NCBI RefSeq assembly: GCF_026104355.1
Contig: NZ_CP110535.1
Coordinates: 1 to 64,000 of the forward strand
Direction: 5' to 3'
DNA from: Halomonas sp. BDJS001
GTDB taxonomy: Bacteria > Pseudomonadota > Gammaproteobacteria > Pseudomonadales > Halomonadaceae
DNA length: 64,000 bases
Position numbers and translations under genes: made by a program. The first letter of the stretch is position 1; the number at the start of each line of letters is the position of its first letter. Positions 53,866-62,685 of this stretch are shown piece after piece. The notes under the pieces were generated by a model. It was not told where the DNA came from and ran no database searches. It saw nothing but the letters and a program-made list of their open reading frames with translations.

Positions 53866-54132
53866 TTAAAGTTCTTTAAGATTTGCAATAAGGCCCTCGG
53901 CGATGCGATCAGCGCTCATTTCAAGGCGGCCCTCGCGAATAGCGTCACGGATTTCTTCAACTTTGGCGCTATCGATATCCTGAGATTCATCGATGCTTGT
54001 TTGGCTCAATTGAGTCGATTCGCGCGTTGTACCGCCGGGCGTTGCCGGAGTCACGCTATTAGCCTTTTGCGTTTCATCGCGCTGCTGGGCTTGGTTAGAG
54101 CGTAACAGCGAATTAATGTTATCAATATTCAC
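53866..54132 (-). CDS. flgM: Anti-sigma-28 factor FlgM
   Basis: FlgM holds sigma-28 (FliA) inactive until it is exported through the finished hook-basal body. The 88-residue protein is polar and disordered in its first half; the C-terminal half (VEEIRDAIREGRLEMSADRIAEGL) carries the sigma-binding helices. The start is GTG at 54132 with GAGG ten bases upstream. It is preceded by a sigma-28 promoter, the classic feedback arrangement. Confidence 0.92.
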   Translation of the reverse strand: MNIDNINSLLRSNQAQQRDETQKANSVTPATPGGTTRESTQLSQTSIDESQDIDSAKVEEIRDAIREGRLEMSADRIAEGLIANLKEL

Positions 54133-54194
54133 GTCGTCTGCCTCATCGTCAGCGTCGATGCGCTTTGCGTTTAGTGTAGCTTGTATGAAGATAA

Positions 54195-54221
54195 CTATCG
54201 GCAGGGCTGAGTATAACTTTA
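54195..54221 (-). promoter_or_regulatory. Sigma-28 (FliA) promoter of flgMN
   Basis: On minus, TAAAGTT (54221-54215) is followed after 12 bases by GCCGATAG (54202-54195). This fits the known sigma-28 consensus TAAAGTTT-N11-GCCGATAA, and it lies about 60 bp before flgM. Confidence 0.85.
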
Positions 54222-54230
54222 GGTGGTAAG

Positions 54231-54947
54231 TTAAAAATCCACCACTAAAGTACCCCGGTCAGTGACGCGGGCAGTCAGAATTTCCCGCGAACCAAAACGA
54301 ACCCTGATCCGCTCACCAAGCGCGCCATTTTCAAGCGCTTCGCCTTCGCGTGAAACGCGGAAAGCAGAACCTTGTGCTATGACAGTAACGCGCTGCCCGC
54401 GTTCAACTAAGTGAGGCGCTTGTAAATAATGGGCTAAAAAGGCGCTGCCACTGCGAATGGGGCGCTGAGCTATTTTTCCCACAATATCTTCTTCCGCAGT
54501 GAGGGCCTGAGCTGACAGGTCACCAAGATTGCCACCGCGTTCGCTTAGCATATTTGAGGTGATCAGTGTGCCCCGCTCAATATCTCTAGCGGCCACCACG
54601 TAATTGCCGATGACATCAATTTGGGCCTGCAAGTAGCGGACTTGCCGACTGTTTTCACCGCAACGTACTCCAACGGAAACGCGGCCCAAGGGGGCTTGAT
54701 TGGCATTGGGTAAAAAAGGCTCCGGTTGGACGCATTCCGGTAAATGTGGGGACGGTGGGCGTAAGTCAATCACCACTTCTTCGCCTAAAGCTCGGGTCTC
54801 CTCGTACAAAAACTGGTGCACTTGTTGAAGAAGGTTGTCGTCATCAGCCTGAGCGTTGGCTAACGCAGAGATACTTAGGATTGCCAACAAGACAATCACT
54901 TGCCAGTAGCGAAGCGTGCTTGGCTTAGTAAAGCGCTGTCGTAGCAT
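54231..54947 (-). CDS. flgA: Flagellar basal-body P-ring chaperone FlgA
   Basis: FlgA helps FlgI assemble into the P-ring in the periplasm. The 238-residue protein has a signal peptide (about 1-32, with VIVLLAILSISALANA), an N-terminal domain, and a C-terminal SAF domain (VVAARDIERGTLITSNML). ATG 54947 is the start. It is divergent from flgB over about 200 bp, the normal arrangement in gammaproteobacteria. Confidence 0.93.
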   Translation of the reverse strand: MLRQRFTKPSTLRYWQVIVLLAILSISALANAQADDDNLLQQVHQFLYEETRALGEEVVIDLRPPSPHLPECVQPEPFLPNANQAPLGRVSVGVRCGENSRQVRYLQAQIDVIGNYVVAARDIERGTLITSNMLSERGGNLGDLSAQALTAEEDIVGKIAQRPIRSGSAFLAHYLQAPHLVERGQRVTVIAQGSAFRVSREGEALENGALGERIRVRFGSREILTARVTDRGTLVVDF

Positions 54948-55148
54948 GGGGAGTCACTTGCTTTGGAGCTTAGTAAAGGAGGGCATAAGAAGAGGAGTCA
55001 TGGCCCAGTGTAGCGAAAAGGTAGCAGCCGTATCACGCGAAATGCTGGCAGAAACGCCAGCTGTTCCATGCTTTAGGCTGACAGTTCCAAACGTATTCTT
55101 CATCATCAACAAAATCCATTTTATTTTATGCCTCAAGCGAGGGTCGGC

Positions 55149-55583
55149 ATGATTGATCAACTGGAATCTGCCTTTAATTTTCATCAGCAAGCAGTGAGTC
55201 TACGCCAGGCACGCCACGACGTCTTGGCCGCTAACATTGCCAATGCCGATACGCCTAACTATAAAGCGCGCGACATCGATTTTGCTAGTGAGTTGAAAAA
55301 AGCAGTAGACGGTACTCAAAGTGCCTCTAGCAATACCGGCGGCGGTCTAACATTGGCACGTACCGCTGAGAATCATATTGCTGGAGAAGGCCCCGCATGG
55401 CGTGGAGCGGGTAACGCCGATTTACTTTACCGTATTCCCGACCAGCCTAGTTTGGATGGAAATACGGTTGATATGGATCGTGAGCGCACGCAGTTTGCCG
55501 ATAACGCTGTTCGTTATCAAGCCGGTCTCACGATGCTCAACAGCCGTATCCAGGGGCTGAAAAATGCTATGCAGCCCGAATAA
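55149..55583 (+). CDS. flgB: Flagellar rod protein FlgB
   Basis: FlgB is the proximal rod subunit. The 144-residue protein has the N-terminal rod motif RQARHDVLAANIANADTPNYKARDIDF and a C-terminal helix, which form the coiled rod packing. ATG 55149 follows GAGGG; an in-frame ATG 55128 is less likely. It leads flgBCDEFGHIJK, and a small hairpin (GCTGGC/GCCAGC) lies upstream near 55045-55062. Confidence 0.95.
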   Translation: MIDQLESAFNFHQQAVSLRQARHDVLAANIANADTPNYKARDIDFASELKKAVDGTQSASSNTGGGLTLARTAENHIAGEGPAWRGAGNADLLYRIPDQPSLDGNTVDMDRERTQFADNAVRYQAGLTMLNSRIQGLKNAMQPE

Positions 55584-55615
55584 TCCAGGCCAAATTAGTG
55601 AGGAGTTAACCAACG

Positions 55616-56026
55616 ATGTCAATGTTCTCTGCGTTTGATATTGCCAGTTCGGCAATGAGCGCCCAGTCCCAGCGAATGAATGTCACCGCAAGCAACATGG
55701 CCAATGCCGACAGTATCGCCGGGCCTGATGGTGAAACCTATCGAGCGAAACAGGTGATGTTTGAGACTCAGGCGCAAAGTAATCGCTATGGCGTTGGCGG
55801 TGTGCGTGTAACCGAGGTAGTGGAGGACGACTCGCCTCTGCGCATGGAGTACATGCCCAATCACCCAGCGGCAGATGAAGAGGGCTATGTAGCAAAGCCC
55901 AATGTTGAGCCCGTGCATGAAATGGTCAATATGATTTCTGCCTCGCGCTCCTACCAAGCCAACGTTGAAGTCTTTAATACCAGTAAGCAGATGCTGATAC
56001 AGACGCTGTCGCTGGGAGAGGGGTAA
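55616..56026 (+). CDS. flgC: Flagellar rod protein FlgC
   Basis: FlgC is another proximal rod subunit. The 136-residue protein has FDIASSAMSAQSQRMNVTASNMANADS near the start and EMVNMISASRSYQANVEVFNTSKQM at the end, both typical. It follows flgB by 32 bp with GAGG about 12 bases before the ATG. Confidence 0.96.
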   Translation: MSMFSAFDIASSAMSAQSQRMNVTASNMANADSIAGPDGETYRAKQVMFETQAQSNRYGVGGVRVTEVVEDDSPLRMEYMPNHPAADEEGYVAKPNVEPVHEMVNMISASRSYQANVEVFNTSKQMLIQTLSLGEG

Positions 56027-56029
56027 ACC

Positions 56030-56719
56030 ATGAATGTTGATACGAGTGTATTGAATAACATCAATGGCGGCGGATCTAACGGCCTTTCCGCCCGACAGTC
56101 CGATGAGCTGCGTGAAAGCTTTATGACGCTGCTGATTACGCAATTGCAGAATCAGGATCCGCTCAATCCGATGGAAAATTCGGAGATGACCTCACAGTTA
56201 GCGCAAATTAACACGGTCAGCGGTATTGAAGAGTTGAATAGCACGCTAGAGGGCATTACCAGCCAGATGGATGCCAATCAGGCATTACAGGCGAGCGGCT
56301 TAATTGGCAAAGGCGTTATGGTGCCCGGCAAGCATGTATTGCTGGAGCAAGATAGCGACGGTAATTCGTACACGACGCCCTTCGGTGTAGAGCTTGCCGA
56401 ACCGGCGAAGAACGTTAAAGCAACAATTGTGGGTGATGGTGGCCAAGTCATCAGGCGCTTTGATCTGGGCTCAGTAGATGCCGGGGTTCAGTCTTTCGAG
56501 TGGGATGGTAAAAACGAACAGGGTGAAGCGGCTGCCAGTGGCCGTTATACCGTGCAGTTAGAGGCAACCGACGGTGAAGGTGAAAAGATTGAATCCACAG
56601 CTTTGCAGTATGCTGTGGTCAACCGTGTGACGCCTAACGACGGCAGTGGCGGCGTCAGGCTGGATTTGGGCGCTATCTATGGCCAAATCAGCCTGAATGA
56701 CGTTAAACAAATTCTTTAA
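56030..56719 (+). CDS. flgD: Flagellar hook assembly protein FlgD (hook cap)
   Basis: FlgD caps the growing hook and guides FlgE addition. The 229-residue protein has the N-terminal LLITQLQNQDPLNPMENSEMTSQLAQI and a C-terminal FlgD Ig-like/tudor part with FEWDGKNEQGE and GRYTVQLEA. It starts 3 bp after flgC. A 12-bp direct repeat lies in the flgD-flgE gap. Confidence 0.95.
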   Translation: MNVDTSVLNNINGGGSNGLSARQSDELRESFMTLLITQLQNQDPLNPMENSEMTSQLAQINTVSGIEELNSTLEGITSQMDANQALQASGLIGKGVMVPGKHVLLEQDSDGNSYTTPFGVELAEPAKNVKATIVGDGGQVIRRFDLGSVDAGVQSFEWDGKNEQGEAAASGRYTVQLEATDGEGEKIESTALQYAVVNRVTPNDGSGGVRLDLGAIYGQISLNDVKQIL

Positions 56720-56725
56720 CTATCA

Positions 56726-56754
56726 ATTAAACACAGCATTTGATTAAACACAGC
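56726..56754 (+). repeat. 12-bp tandem direct repeat between flgD and flgE
   Basis: ATTAAACACAGC occurs at 56726-56737 and again at 56743-56754 (17-bp period). It looks like a small local duplication just before the flgE ribosome-binding site. Confidence 0.75.
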
Positions 56755-56771
56755 TTTCTTAGGGGAACATC

Positions 56772-58010
56772 ATGAGTTTTTCGCAAGCACTCAGTGGTCT
56801 AAGCGCACAGCAACAAAAGTTAGGTGCGGTAGGTAATAATATTGCCAACTCGCAGACGGTTGGTTTTAAAAGCTCCAACGTCCAGTTCGCCGATGTATAT
56901 GCCGAGTCGCGTATTGGTCTTGGTGTTCGCACCTCTACGGTATTGCAGAATTTTAGCCAGGGTAATGTGGAATCCACTAACCGCAATATGGATCTAGCCA
57001 TTGCCGGTGAAGGCTTTTTCCGCTTTCAACAGCCCAACGGTGAAGTGGGTTATTCGCGTAATGGTCAACTGACCATGACCGCTGATGGACGTTTAGTGAA
57101 TGCCCAGGGCGCTCAGATTATGGGTTATGCAGCCAACGCCGACGGTGTGGTGCAGGCGGGTGGCGATGTAAACCCTTTAAGGGTCGAATCTGGTGATTTA
57201 CCTGCAAGCGCTACTACTGAGCTAAATGTGTCGTTGAACTTAGATTCGGGTGAAGGTGAGTTGGTTGCTCCTACCGAAGCGGAAATTTTGGCAGGCTTAG
57301 ATGCGGATGATTACTCCTATTCAACCAATGCCACTGTTTACGACTCTCAAGGTAATGCGCGTAATTTGACATACTATTTTACTAAAACTGATGCAGCAGC
57401 TAATCAGTGGGATGTCAGTCTTAGAATGTCAGGTGGGCCTGAAGGCGCTGGAACCTACGCTGTGGCGGGACTGACGACGCTTGATTTTGATGCAAGCGGT
57501 AGGCTTGAAGCGGGTGGGCAAGCTACATTTACGTTTAATACAGATGAGTTTGATGGGGCTCAACTTGAAAATCTGGCAATTGACGTAGACTTTACTGGCT
57601 CATCGCAGTTTGCTAATAACTCCACGGTTAATGATATAGAGCAGAATGGCTACACTTCTGGCTCCTTAGTAGGCGTTACCATCGAAGACGATGGCACCAT
57701 TATGCGTAACTACTCCAACGAAGAGTCGCGCGCTGCGGGTCAAATAGCACTGGTGAGCTTCCGTAACCCGGAAGGTTTGAAGCCAGACGGTGATAACCTT
57801 TGGACTGCCACCGGTGCTTCAGGCCAAGAACTAGTGGGTGCACCTGGTACCGGACAGCGTGGCTTAATTGAGCCGAGTGCAGTTGAAACTTCCAATGTTG
57901 ATATGGCTCGTGAGCTTGTCGATATGATTGTTGCTCAGCGCGCTTACCAGGCAAACTCACAGACCATCAGTACCCAGGACGAGCTCCTGCAGACCATTAT
58001 TAATCTTTAA
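56772..58010 (+). CDS. flgE: Flagellar hook protein FlgE
   Basis: FlgE forms the hook. The 412-residue protein has the N-terminal D0 motif LSAQQQKLGAVGNNIANSQTVGFK, the D1 body, a variable middle (about 140-290) and the C-terminal RELVDMIVAQRAYQANSQTI. The middle segment (57180-57660) uses more A and T than the rest, consistent with the fast-evolving exposed domain. AGGGGAA precedes the ATG. Confidence 0.95.
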   Translation: MSFSQALSGLSAQQQKLGAVGNNIANSQTVGFKSSNVQFADVYAESRIGLGVRTSTVLQNFSQGNVESTNRNMDLAIAGEGFFRFQQPNGEVGYSRNGQLTMTADGRLVNAQGAQIMGYAANADGVVQAGGDVNPLRVESGDLPASATTELNVSLNLDSGEGELVAPTEAEILAGLDADDYSYSTNATVYDSQGNARNLTYYFTKTDAAANQWDVSLRMSGGPEGAGTYAVAGLTTLDFDASGRLEAGGQATFTFNTDEFDGAQLENLAIDVDFTGSSQFANNSTVNDIEQNGYTSGSLVGVTIEDDGTIMRNYSNEESRAAGQIALVSFRNPEGLKPDGDNLWTATGASGQELVGAPGTGQRGLIEPSAVETSNVDMARELVDMIVAQRAYQANSQTISTQDELLQTIINL

Positions 58011-58041
58011 TGATTGGTCATATTGGTAAGGAGTAAGTACC

Positions 58042-58800
58042 GTGGATCGAATGCTCTATACCGCCATGAGTGGTGCCAAGAATAGTATGGATCAGCAGTC
58101 GGTAGTGAGTAATAACCTATCGAATGTGAGCACTACTGGTTTTCGCGCGCAGCTCCAGGCTGCCCGAGCGGTGCCTGTTCAGGGCGAAGCGCTACTGGCA
58201 ACGCGTACCTCAGCGGTAACGACTACGCCCGGCAGCGACTTTTCTCAGGGGCCCGTTGAATATACTGGCCGAACCCTTGATATCGCGATGCAGGACGACG
58301 CTTGGATGGCGGTGCAGGCGAATGACGGTACTGAAACCTACACTCGACGTGGCGACCTTCAGATTGACAGCGACGGGGTGCTGCTAAGCGTTGGACGACC
58401 GGTGATGGGCGAAGGCGGCCCCATCGCCATCCCGCAAGGGGCACAGGTATCAATTGGTGCTGATGGGACGATTAGTGCCATTCCCGAAGGCGTAGGGCCG
58501 GAAGCCCTGGTCGAGGTAGGGCGTATTAAACTGGTGACGCCTGACGCTGGCGCGTTAACACGCGGCGAAGATGGTCTTTTTCGCGCCCCCCCTAATGAAG
58601 AGGGGGAGCCAGGAGTCTTGCCTGCTGACGAAAACGCCAAGTTGGTGAGTGGCGCCCTGGAGGGCAGTAATGTCAGTGCTGTCGATGCCATGGTCTCCAT
58701 GATTGATGTGGCCCGACGCTATGATATGCAGATGAAAGTGCTGAGTACGGCTGACGAAAATGCTCAGCGCGCCAACGGCATATTATCTATTCAAGGTTGA
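58042..58800 (+). CDS. flgF: Flagellar rod protein FlgF
   Basis: FlgF is a proximal rod component. The 252-residue protein starts at GTG 58042 after AAGGAG; its N-terminus is MDRMLYTAMSGAKNSMDQQS, followed by SNNLSNVSTTGFRAQLQ, the usual rod motif. It ends with a C-terminal helix VDAMVSMIDVARRYDMQMK. Length is normal. Confidence 0.94.
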   Translation: MDRMLYTAMSGAKNSMDQQSVVSNNLSNVSTTGFRAQLQAARAVPVQGEALLATRTSAVTTTPGSDFSQGPVEYTGRTLDIAMQDDAWMAVQANDGTETYTRRGDLQIDSDGVLLSVGRPVMGEGGPIAIPQGAQVSIGADGTISAIPEGVGPEALVEVGRIKLVTPDAGALTRGEDGLFRAPPNEEGEPGVLPADENAKLVSGALEGSNVSAVDAMVSMIDVARRYDMQMKVLSTADENAQRANGILSIQG

Positions 58801-58850
58801 TGTTGACCATTCCAAACTGATGTTAGTCAGTCGGTCAAGGGAGCATAACG

Positions 58851-59633
58851 ATGATTAAGTCCTTATGGACAGCTAAAACGGGTTTGGAGTCTCAGCAAAC
58901 CAAGCTAGACGTGATCTCAAATAATCTCGCCAACGTGAGCACCAATGGTTTCAAACGCTCACGCCCAGTGTTTGAAGATTTGCTGTATCAGAACATGCGT
59001 CAGCCCGGCGCTCAAAACAATATTCAGGATCGGCTGCCGTCCGGTATGCAGGTAGGTACTGGCGTACGTGCCGTGGCCACTGAGCGTCTGCATACCCAGG
59101 GTGGGCTAGAGCAGACTGAAAACTCACGCGATTTGGCGATTAACGGCGAAGGCTTCTTTCAGGTATTAATGCCAGACGGTACGACGGCTTACACCCGCGA
59201 CGGTAGTTTTCAGCTCAATGAGAATGGCCAAATGGTAACCGCCAATGGATACCCCGTTGAGCCTGCCATTTTCTTACCACCCAACGCGCTGTCGGTAAAT
59301 GTGGGTGAAGATGGCACGGTGAGTGTACGCCAGCCGGGCGTTGCGATAGATAATGAGGTGGGACAGATCAGCGTCAGCACCTTTATTAACCCAGCAGGCT
59401 TACAAAGTATTGGTGGCAATCTCTATCTGGAGACGGGAGCCTCAGGTGCACCCAATGAGAATATGCCGGGTATGAATGGTGCAGGCCGCCTGTTCCAAGG
59501 CTATGTCGAAACATCCAACGTCAACGTTGTTGAAGAGATGGTCAATATGATTCAGACCCAGCGTGCCTATGAAATCAATAGTAAGGCGGTGTCCACCAGC
59601 GATGAAATGTTGGCACGCTTAAGCCAGCTGTAA
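58851..59633 (+). CDS. flgG: Flagellar distal rod protein FlgG
   Basis: FlgG makes the distal rod. The 260-residue protein has [44 protein letters not shown] near 23-50 and [19 protein letters not shown] at the end; these match E. coli FlgG closely. GGGAG precedes the ATG. Confidence 0.97.
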   Translation: MIKSLWTAKTGLESQQTKLDVISNNLANVSTNGFKRSRPVFEDLLYQNMRQPGAQNNIQDRLPSGMQVGTGVRAVATERLHTQGGLEQTENSRDLAINGEGFFQVLMPDGTTAYTRDGSFQLNENGQMVTANGYPVEPAIFLPPNALSVNVGEDGTVSVRQPGVAIDNEVGQISVSTFINPAGLQSIGGNLYLETGASGAPNENMPGMNGAGRLFQGYVETSNVNVVEEMVNMIQTQRAYEINSKAVSTSDEMLARLSQL

Positions 59634-59691
59634 CGGTTGTTACTTACCGGGCTTAATTTTTATAGGTTGCGTTATGCTGGAGTTGCACCAC

Positions 59692-60363
59692 ATGTCACGT
59701 CGTATTGCGCTAGCGGGGCTGGTGCTTTTAATGCTTGTTGTTGCCGGGTGCGCTCAGATTCCCAGAGCATCGGTTGTAGGTGAACAAGAGCAGATCAGCA
59801 TTGTTGATCGCCCGCCTCCCATCCCCAATGGCTCTATTTATCAAGCTAGGCAAGGTTATCAGCCGCTCTTTGAAGATCGCAGGCCGCGTGCCATTGGCGA
59901 TATTCTGACCATTGTGCTGGATGAAGAAGTCAGTGCCAGTAAAAACTCGCAATCCAATGCGGGGCGCAGCGGCAGCGCCAGTCTGGAACTAGCACAGCTG
60001 CCTGATGTTCTGGATACGCTTGCAGAGTATGGCTTTGATGTTTCAGGTGAGAACGACTTCACCGGTAGTGGTGGTTCGCAGGCCAATAACTCCTTTACCG
60101 GTACCATTACGGTATCAGTATTGGAGGTGATGAATAACGGCAACCTACGCGTGCGTGGAGAAAAGCAAATTGCCATTAATCAGGGCACCGAGTTCATACG
60201 TTTTTCTGGTGTAGTTAACCCTCGTACGATTACCGCCCAGAACTCAGTCCCTTCCACACAGGTGGCGGATGCGCGTATTGAGTATGTGGGTGACGGTTAT
60301 ATTAACGAAGCGCAGCACATGGGCTGGTTACAACGTTTCTTCTTAAACGTCTCACCCTTCTAA
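59692..60363 (+). CDS. flgH: Flagellar L-ring lipoprotein FlgH
   Basis: FlgH forms the outer-membrane L-ring. The 223-residue protein has a lipoprotein signal ending LVVAGC, so the mature protein begins with an acylated cysteine. Family features are [23 protein letters not shown] and the C-terminal [25 protein letters not shown] 59692 has GGAG eleven bases upstream; ATG 59674, six codons earlier, is also possible. Confidence 0.95.
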   Translation: MSRRIALAGLVLLMLVVAGCAQIPRASVVGEQEQISIVDRPPPIPNGSIYQARQGYQPLFEDRRPRAIGDILTIVLDEEVSASKNSQSNAGRSGSASLELAQLPDVLDTLAEYGFDVSGENDFTGSGGSQANNSFTGTITVSVLEVMNNGNLRVRGEKQIAINQGTEFIRFSGVVNPRTITAQNSVPSTQVADARIEYVGDGYINEAQHMGWLQRFFLNVSPF

Positions 60364-60381
60364 CGTTAGGGGAAGCTACTA

Positions 60382-61584
60382 ATGGCAGAGCTGCCAATGA
60401 CGGGTCACCCAATGAAAGAGCGCCAGTGCGCTATAGCGATGCGGTTTAATCGTTTGTGGGTAAATGGTTGTCGAACAATGAGTGCTTGGGCTGTCCAACT
60501 GGGCGCCATAGTGCTAATGGCTCTATTCTCATTACCCACCCAGGCGGAAAGCGTTCGTGAATTGGCAAGCTTTGCCGGTGTCCGCGATAACCAACTGGTA
60601 GGCTACGGTCTAGTGGTTGGTCTGGACAGTACCGGTGACCAAACGACCCAAGCACCGTTTACTAGCCAAAGCCTGACCAACATGCTCTCTCAACTGGGAG
60701 TAACCGTCCCATCTGGTACGAACTTACAATTACGCAATGTGGCAGCGGTGATGGTGACAGCTGACCTACCGCCGTTCTCAAGACCGGGGCAGCGCTTAGA
60801 TATAGTGGTTTCTTCTATTGCCAACGCACGCAGCCTGCGTGGTGGCACACTTCTAATGACTCCTTTAAAAGGTGCTGATGGTGATACCTATGCCATTGCC
60901 CAGGGCAACATGCTGGTAGGTGGCGCTGGCGCACAAGCGGGAGGCAGCAGTGTTCAGATCAACCAGCAGGCATCAGGACGCATCCCCAATGGTGCGCTGG
61001 TTGAAAGAGAAGTGCCGCTTAACCTTGGGGGTAACGGCGGGATGCTTGAATTACAGCTCAACGACTCTGACTTTGGCACCGTTCAGCGTATGGTAACGGC
61101 GATTAATAACGAGTTTGGCCAGTCGGTAGCCTATGCACGTAATGGTCGGGTAATCGCTCTGGATGGACCTAATGATGAAAATGCCAGGGTCAATTTTATG
61201 GCCCGTGTTGAGAATGTTCAGGTAACGCCTACGGAAGCGCCAGCCCGTGTTGTGCTGAATTCACGTACCGGGTCGGTAGTAATGAACAGCGCCGTCACGT
61301 TACGAGAGGCGGCGGTAGCCCATGGCAGCTTGTCAATCATGATTGATACCCAGTTTGGCGTTAGCCAACCTAACCCCTTTGGCGAGGGCGAGACGGTTGT
61401 CGTTCCCGACTCGGATATCGACATTGAGCAGCAAGAGGCTTATCTACAGATCGTAGAGGGCGCGCAGCTCAATGAAGTAGTCAATGCTTTGAATGCCTTA
61501 GGCGCGACCCCCCAAGACTTGATGTCGATTCTGGAAGCATTAAAAGCGTCGGGTTCACTGCGTGCTGAGCTAGAGGTGATTTAA
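60382..61584 (+). CDS. flgI: Flagellar P-ring protein FlgI
   Basis: FlgI forms the periplasmic P-ring with FlgA help. The protein has a signal peptide (AWAVQLGAIVLMALFSLPTQA), RELASFAGVRDNQLVGYGLVVGLDSTGDQT and a long conserved body ending ASGSLRAELEVI. As drawn (400 residues) it carries about 33 residues before the signal peptide. ATG 60478 would give the usual 368 residues but lacks a ribosome-binding site; ATG 60382 has GGGGAAG. The start is unresolved. It overlaps flgJ by one base. Confidence 0.93.
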   Translation: MAELPMTGHPMKERQCAIAMRFNRLWVNGCRTMSAWAVQLGAIVLMALFSLPTQAESVRELASFAGVRDNQLVGYGLVVGLDSTGDQTTQAPFTSQSLTNMLSQLGVTVPSGTNLQLRNVAAVMVTADLPPFSRPGQRLDIVVSSIANARSLRGGTLLMTPLKGADGDTYAIAQGNMLVGGAGAQAGGSSVQINQQASGRIPNGALVEREVPLNLGGNGGMLELQLNDSDFGTVQRMVTAINNEFGQSVAYARNGRVIALDGPNDENARVNFMARVENVQVTPTEAPARVVLNSRTGSVVMNSAVTLREAAVAHGSLSIMIDTQFGVSQPNPFGEGETVVVPDSDIDIEQQEAYLQIVEGAQLNEVVNALNALGATPQDLMSILEALKASGSLRAELEVI

Positions 61585-62612
61585 TGAGTGCGAGTGATAT
61601 GACCAGTCAATTCGCTCTGGATATGAATGGTTTCCAGCGCCTTCAGCACACCGCACGCGTCGACCCTGAGGCGGGTGTGAATGGCGCAGCCCAGCAGTTT
61701 GAGGCGCTTTTTATTCAGATGATGATGAAAAGTATGCGCGATGCCACGCCCAGTTCAGGGCTGATGAACAGCAGCGCGACGGATACCTATCAATCAATGC
61801 TGGATCAACAGTGGTCACAGGTAATGGCTTCGCGTGGTATGGGCCTTGCTGATGTTTTGGTTGAGCAGTTGGAGCGCCAAGGTGCCATCTCTAAAGCGCA
61901 GCCAAATGCCGATCAAGAGCTACAAGCATTAATCGCTGGTATCCCCCGTGGCACCCCACGTACGCTTGACGATTCATATACGGTGAATGCTGGAACGGTC
62001 GAAGCTTCTAATGCGCAAGGTAAGGGGCAATTCCTAGCCGAGCTAGAGGCTATTCGACAAGGCGTGGAGCGGGGAGGTGTCGTCGAGAACCCTTCGCTAA
62101 CCCAGCGAGAGCAGCATGGGGGCGGCCATATCGGTCAATTTATGCAAACGCTGGCAGCCCCTGCCCAGGCGGCCAGTGCGACTACCGGCGTGCCTGCTGA
62201 ATTAATCCTTGCTCAGGCAGCGTTGGAAACAGGCTGGGGGCGGCACGAAATTACTACTCGTAATGGCAACAATAGTCACAACCTGTTTGGTATCAAAGCC
62301 GGCAGTCATTGGCAGGGCGAAACCACTGATATTGTGACTCACGAATATATCAATGGACGTCGCACGCAGGTTGTCGATACCTTCCGCGTTTACGATTCGT
62401 TCGAACACGCCTTTACGGACTATGCCAGCTTAATTGGCAACAATCCGCGTTATGCCGGTGTGGTGCAGGCCCCTACCGCTGAACAGGCGGCGAGAGAGCT
62501 GCAGCGCGGGGGGTATGCGACTGATCCACGCTATGCTGACAAACTGGTAGCGGTCATGAATACCATGGGCCCACTTAACGCAGCCGGCAGCTTGCTAGCC
62601 GATTCTCGCTAA
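61584..62612 (+). CDS. flgJ: Peptidoglycan hydrolase FlgJ
   Basis: FlgJ is a rod-capping protein with a muramidase/glucosaminidase domain that opens peptidoglycan for the rod. The 342-residue protein has an N-terminal rod-binding domain (AAQQFEALFIQMMMKSMRDA near 35-55), a linker, and a C-terminal glucosaminidase domain with LAQAALETGWGRHE; the catalytic Glu is near 215. The fused two-domain form is the usual one in beta- and gammaproteobacteria. Confidence 0.95.
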   Translation: MSASDMTSQFALDMNGFQRLQHTARVDPEAGVNGAAQQFEALFIQMMMKSMRDATPSSGLMNSSATDTYQSMLDQQWSQVMASRGMGLADVLVEQLERQGAISKAQPNADQELQALIAGIPRGTPRTLDDSYTVNAGTVEASNAQGKGQFLAELEAIRQGVERGGVVENPSLTQREQHGGGHIGQFMQTLAAPAQAASATTGVPAELILAQAALETGWGRHEITTRNGNNSHNLFGIKAGSHWQGETTDIVTHEYINGRRTQVVDTFRVYDSFEHAFTDYASLIGNNPRYAGVVQAPTAEQAARELQRGGYATDPRYADKLVAVMNTMGPLNAAGSLLADSR

Positions 62613-62639
62613 TCCTATCCTCAAGTTTTTCTGCGCAGT

Positions 62640-62670
62640 GCCGATACTTAAAAAATAGATAGGTATCGGC
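62640..62670 (+). other. Hairpin between flgJ and flgK
   Basis: GCCGATAC and GTATCGGC pair over an A-rich loop, with no U-run, just before the flgK ribosome-binding site. It may affect flgK translation or be a processing site. Confidence 0.4.
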
Positions 62671-62685
62671 CTAAGGAATTGAACC

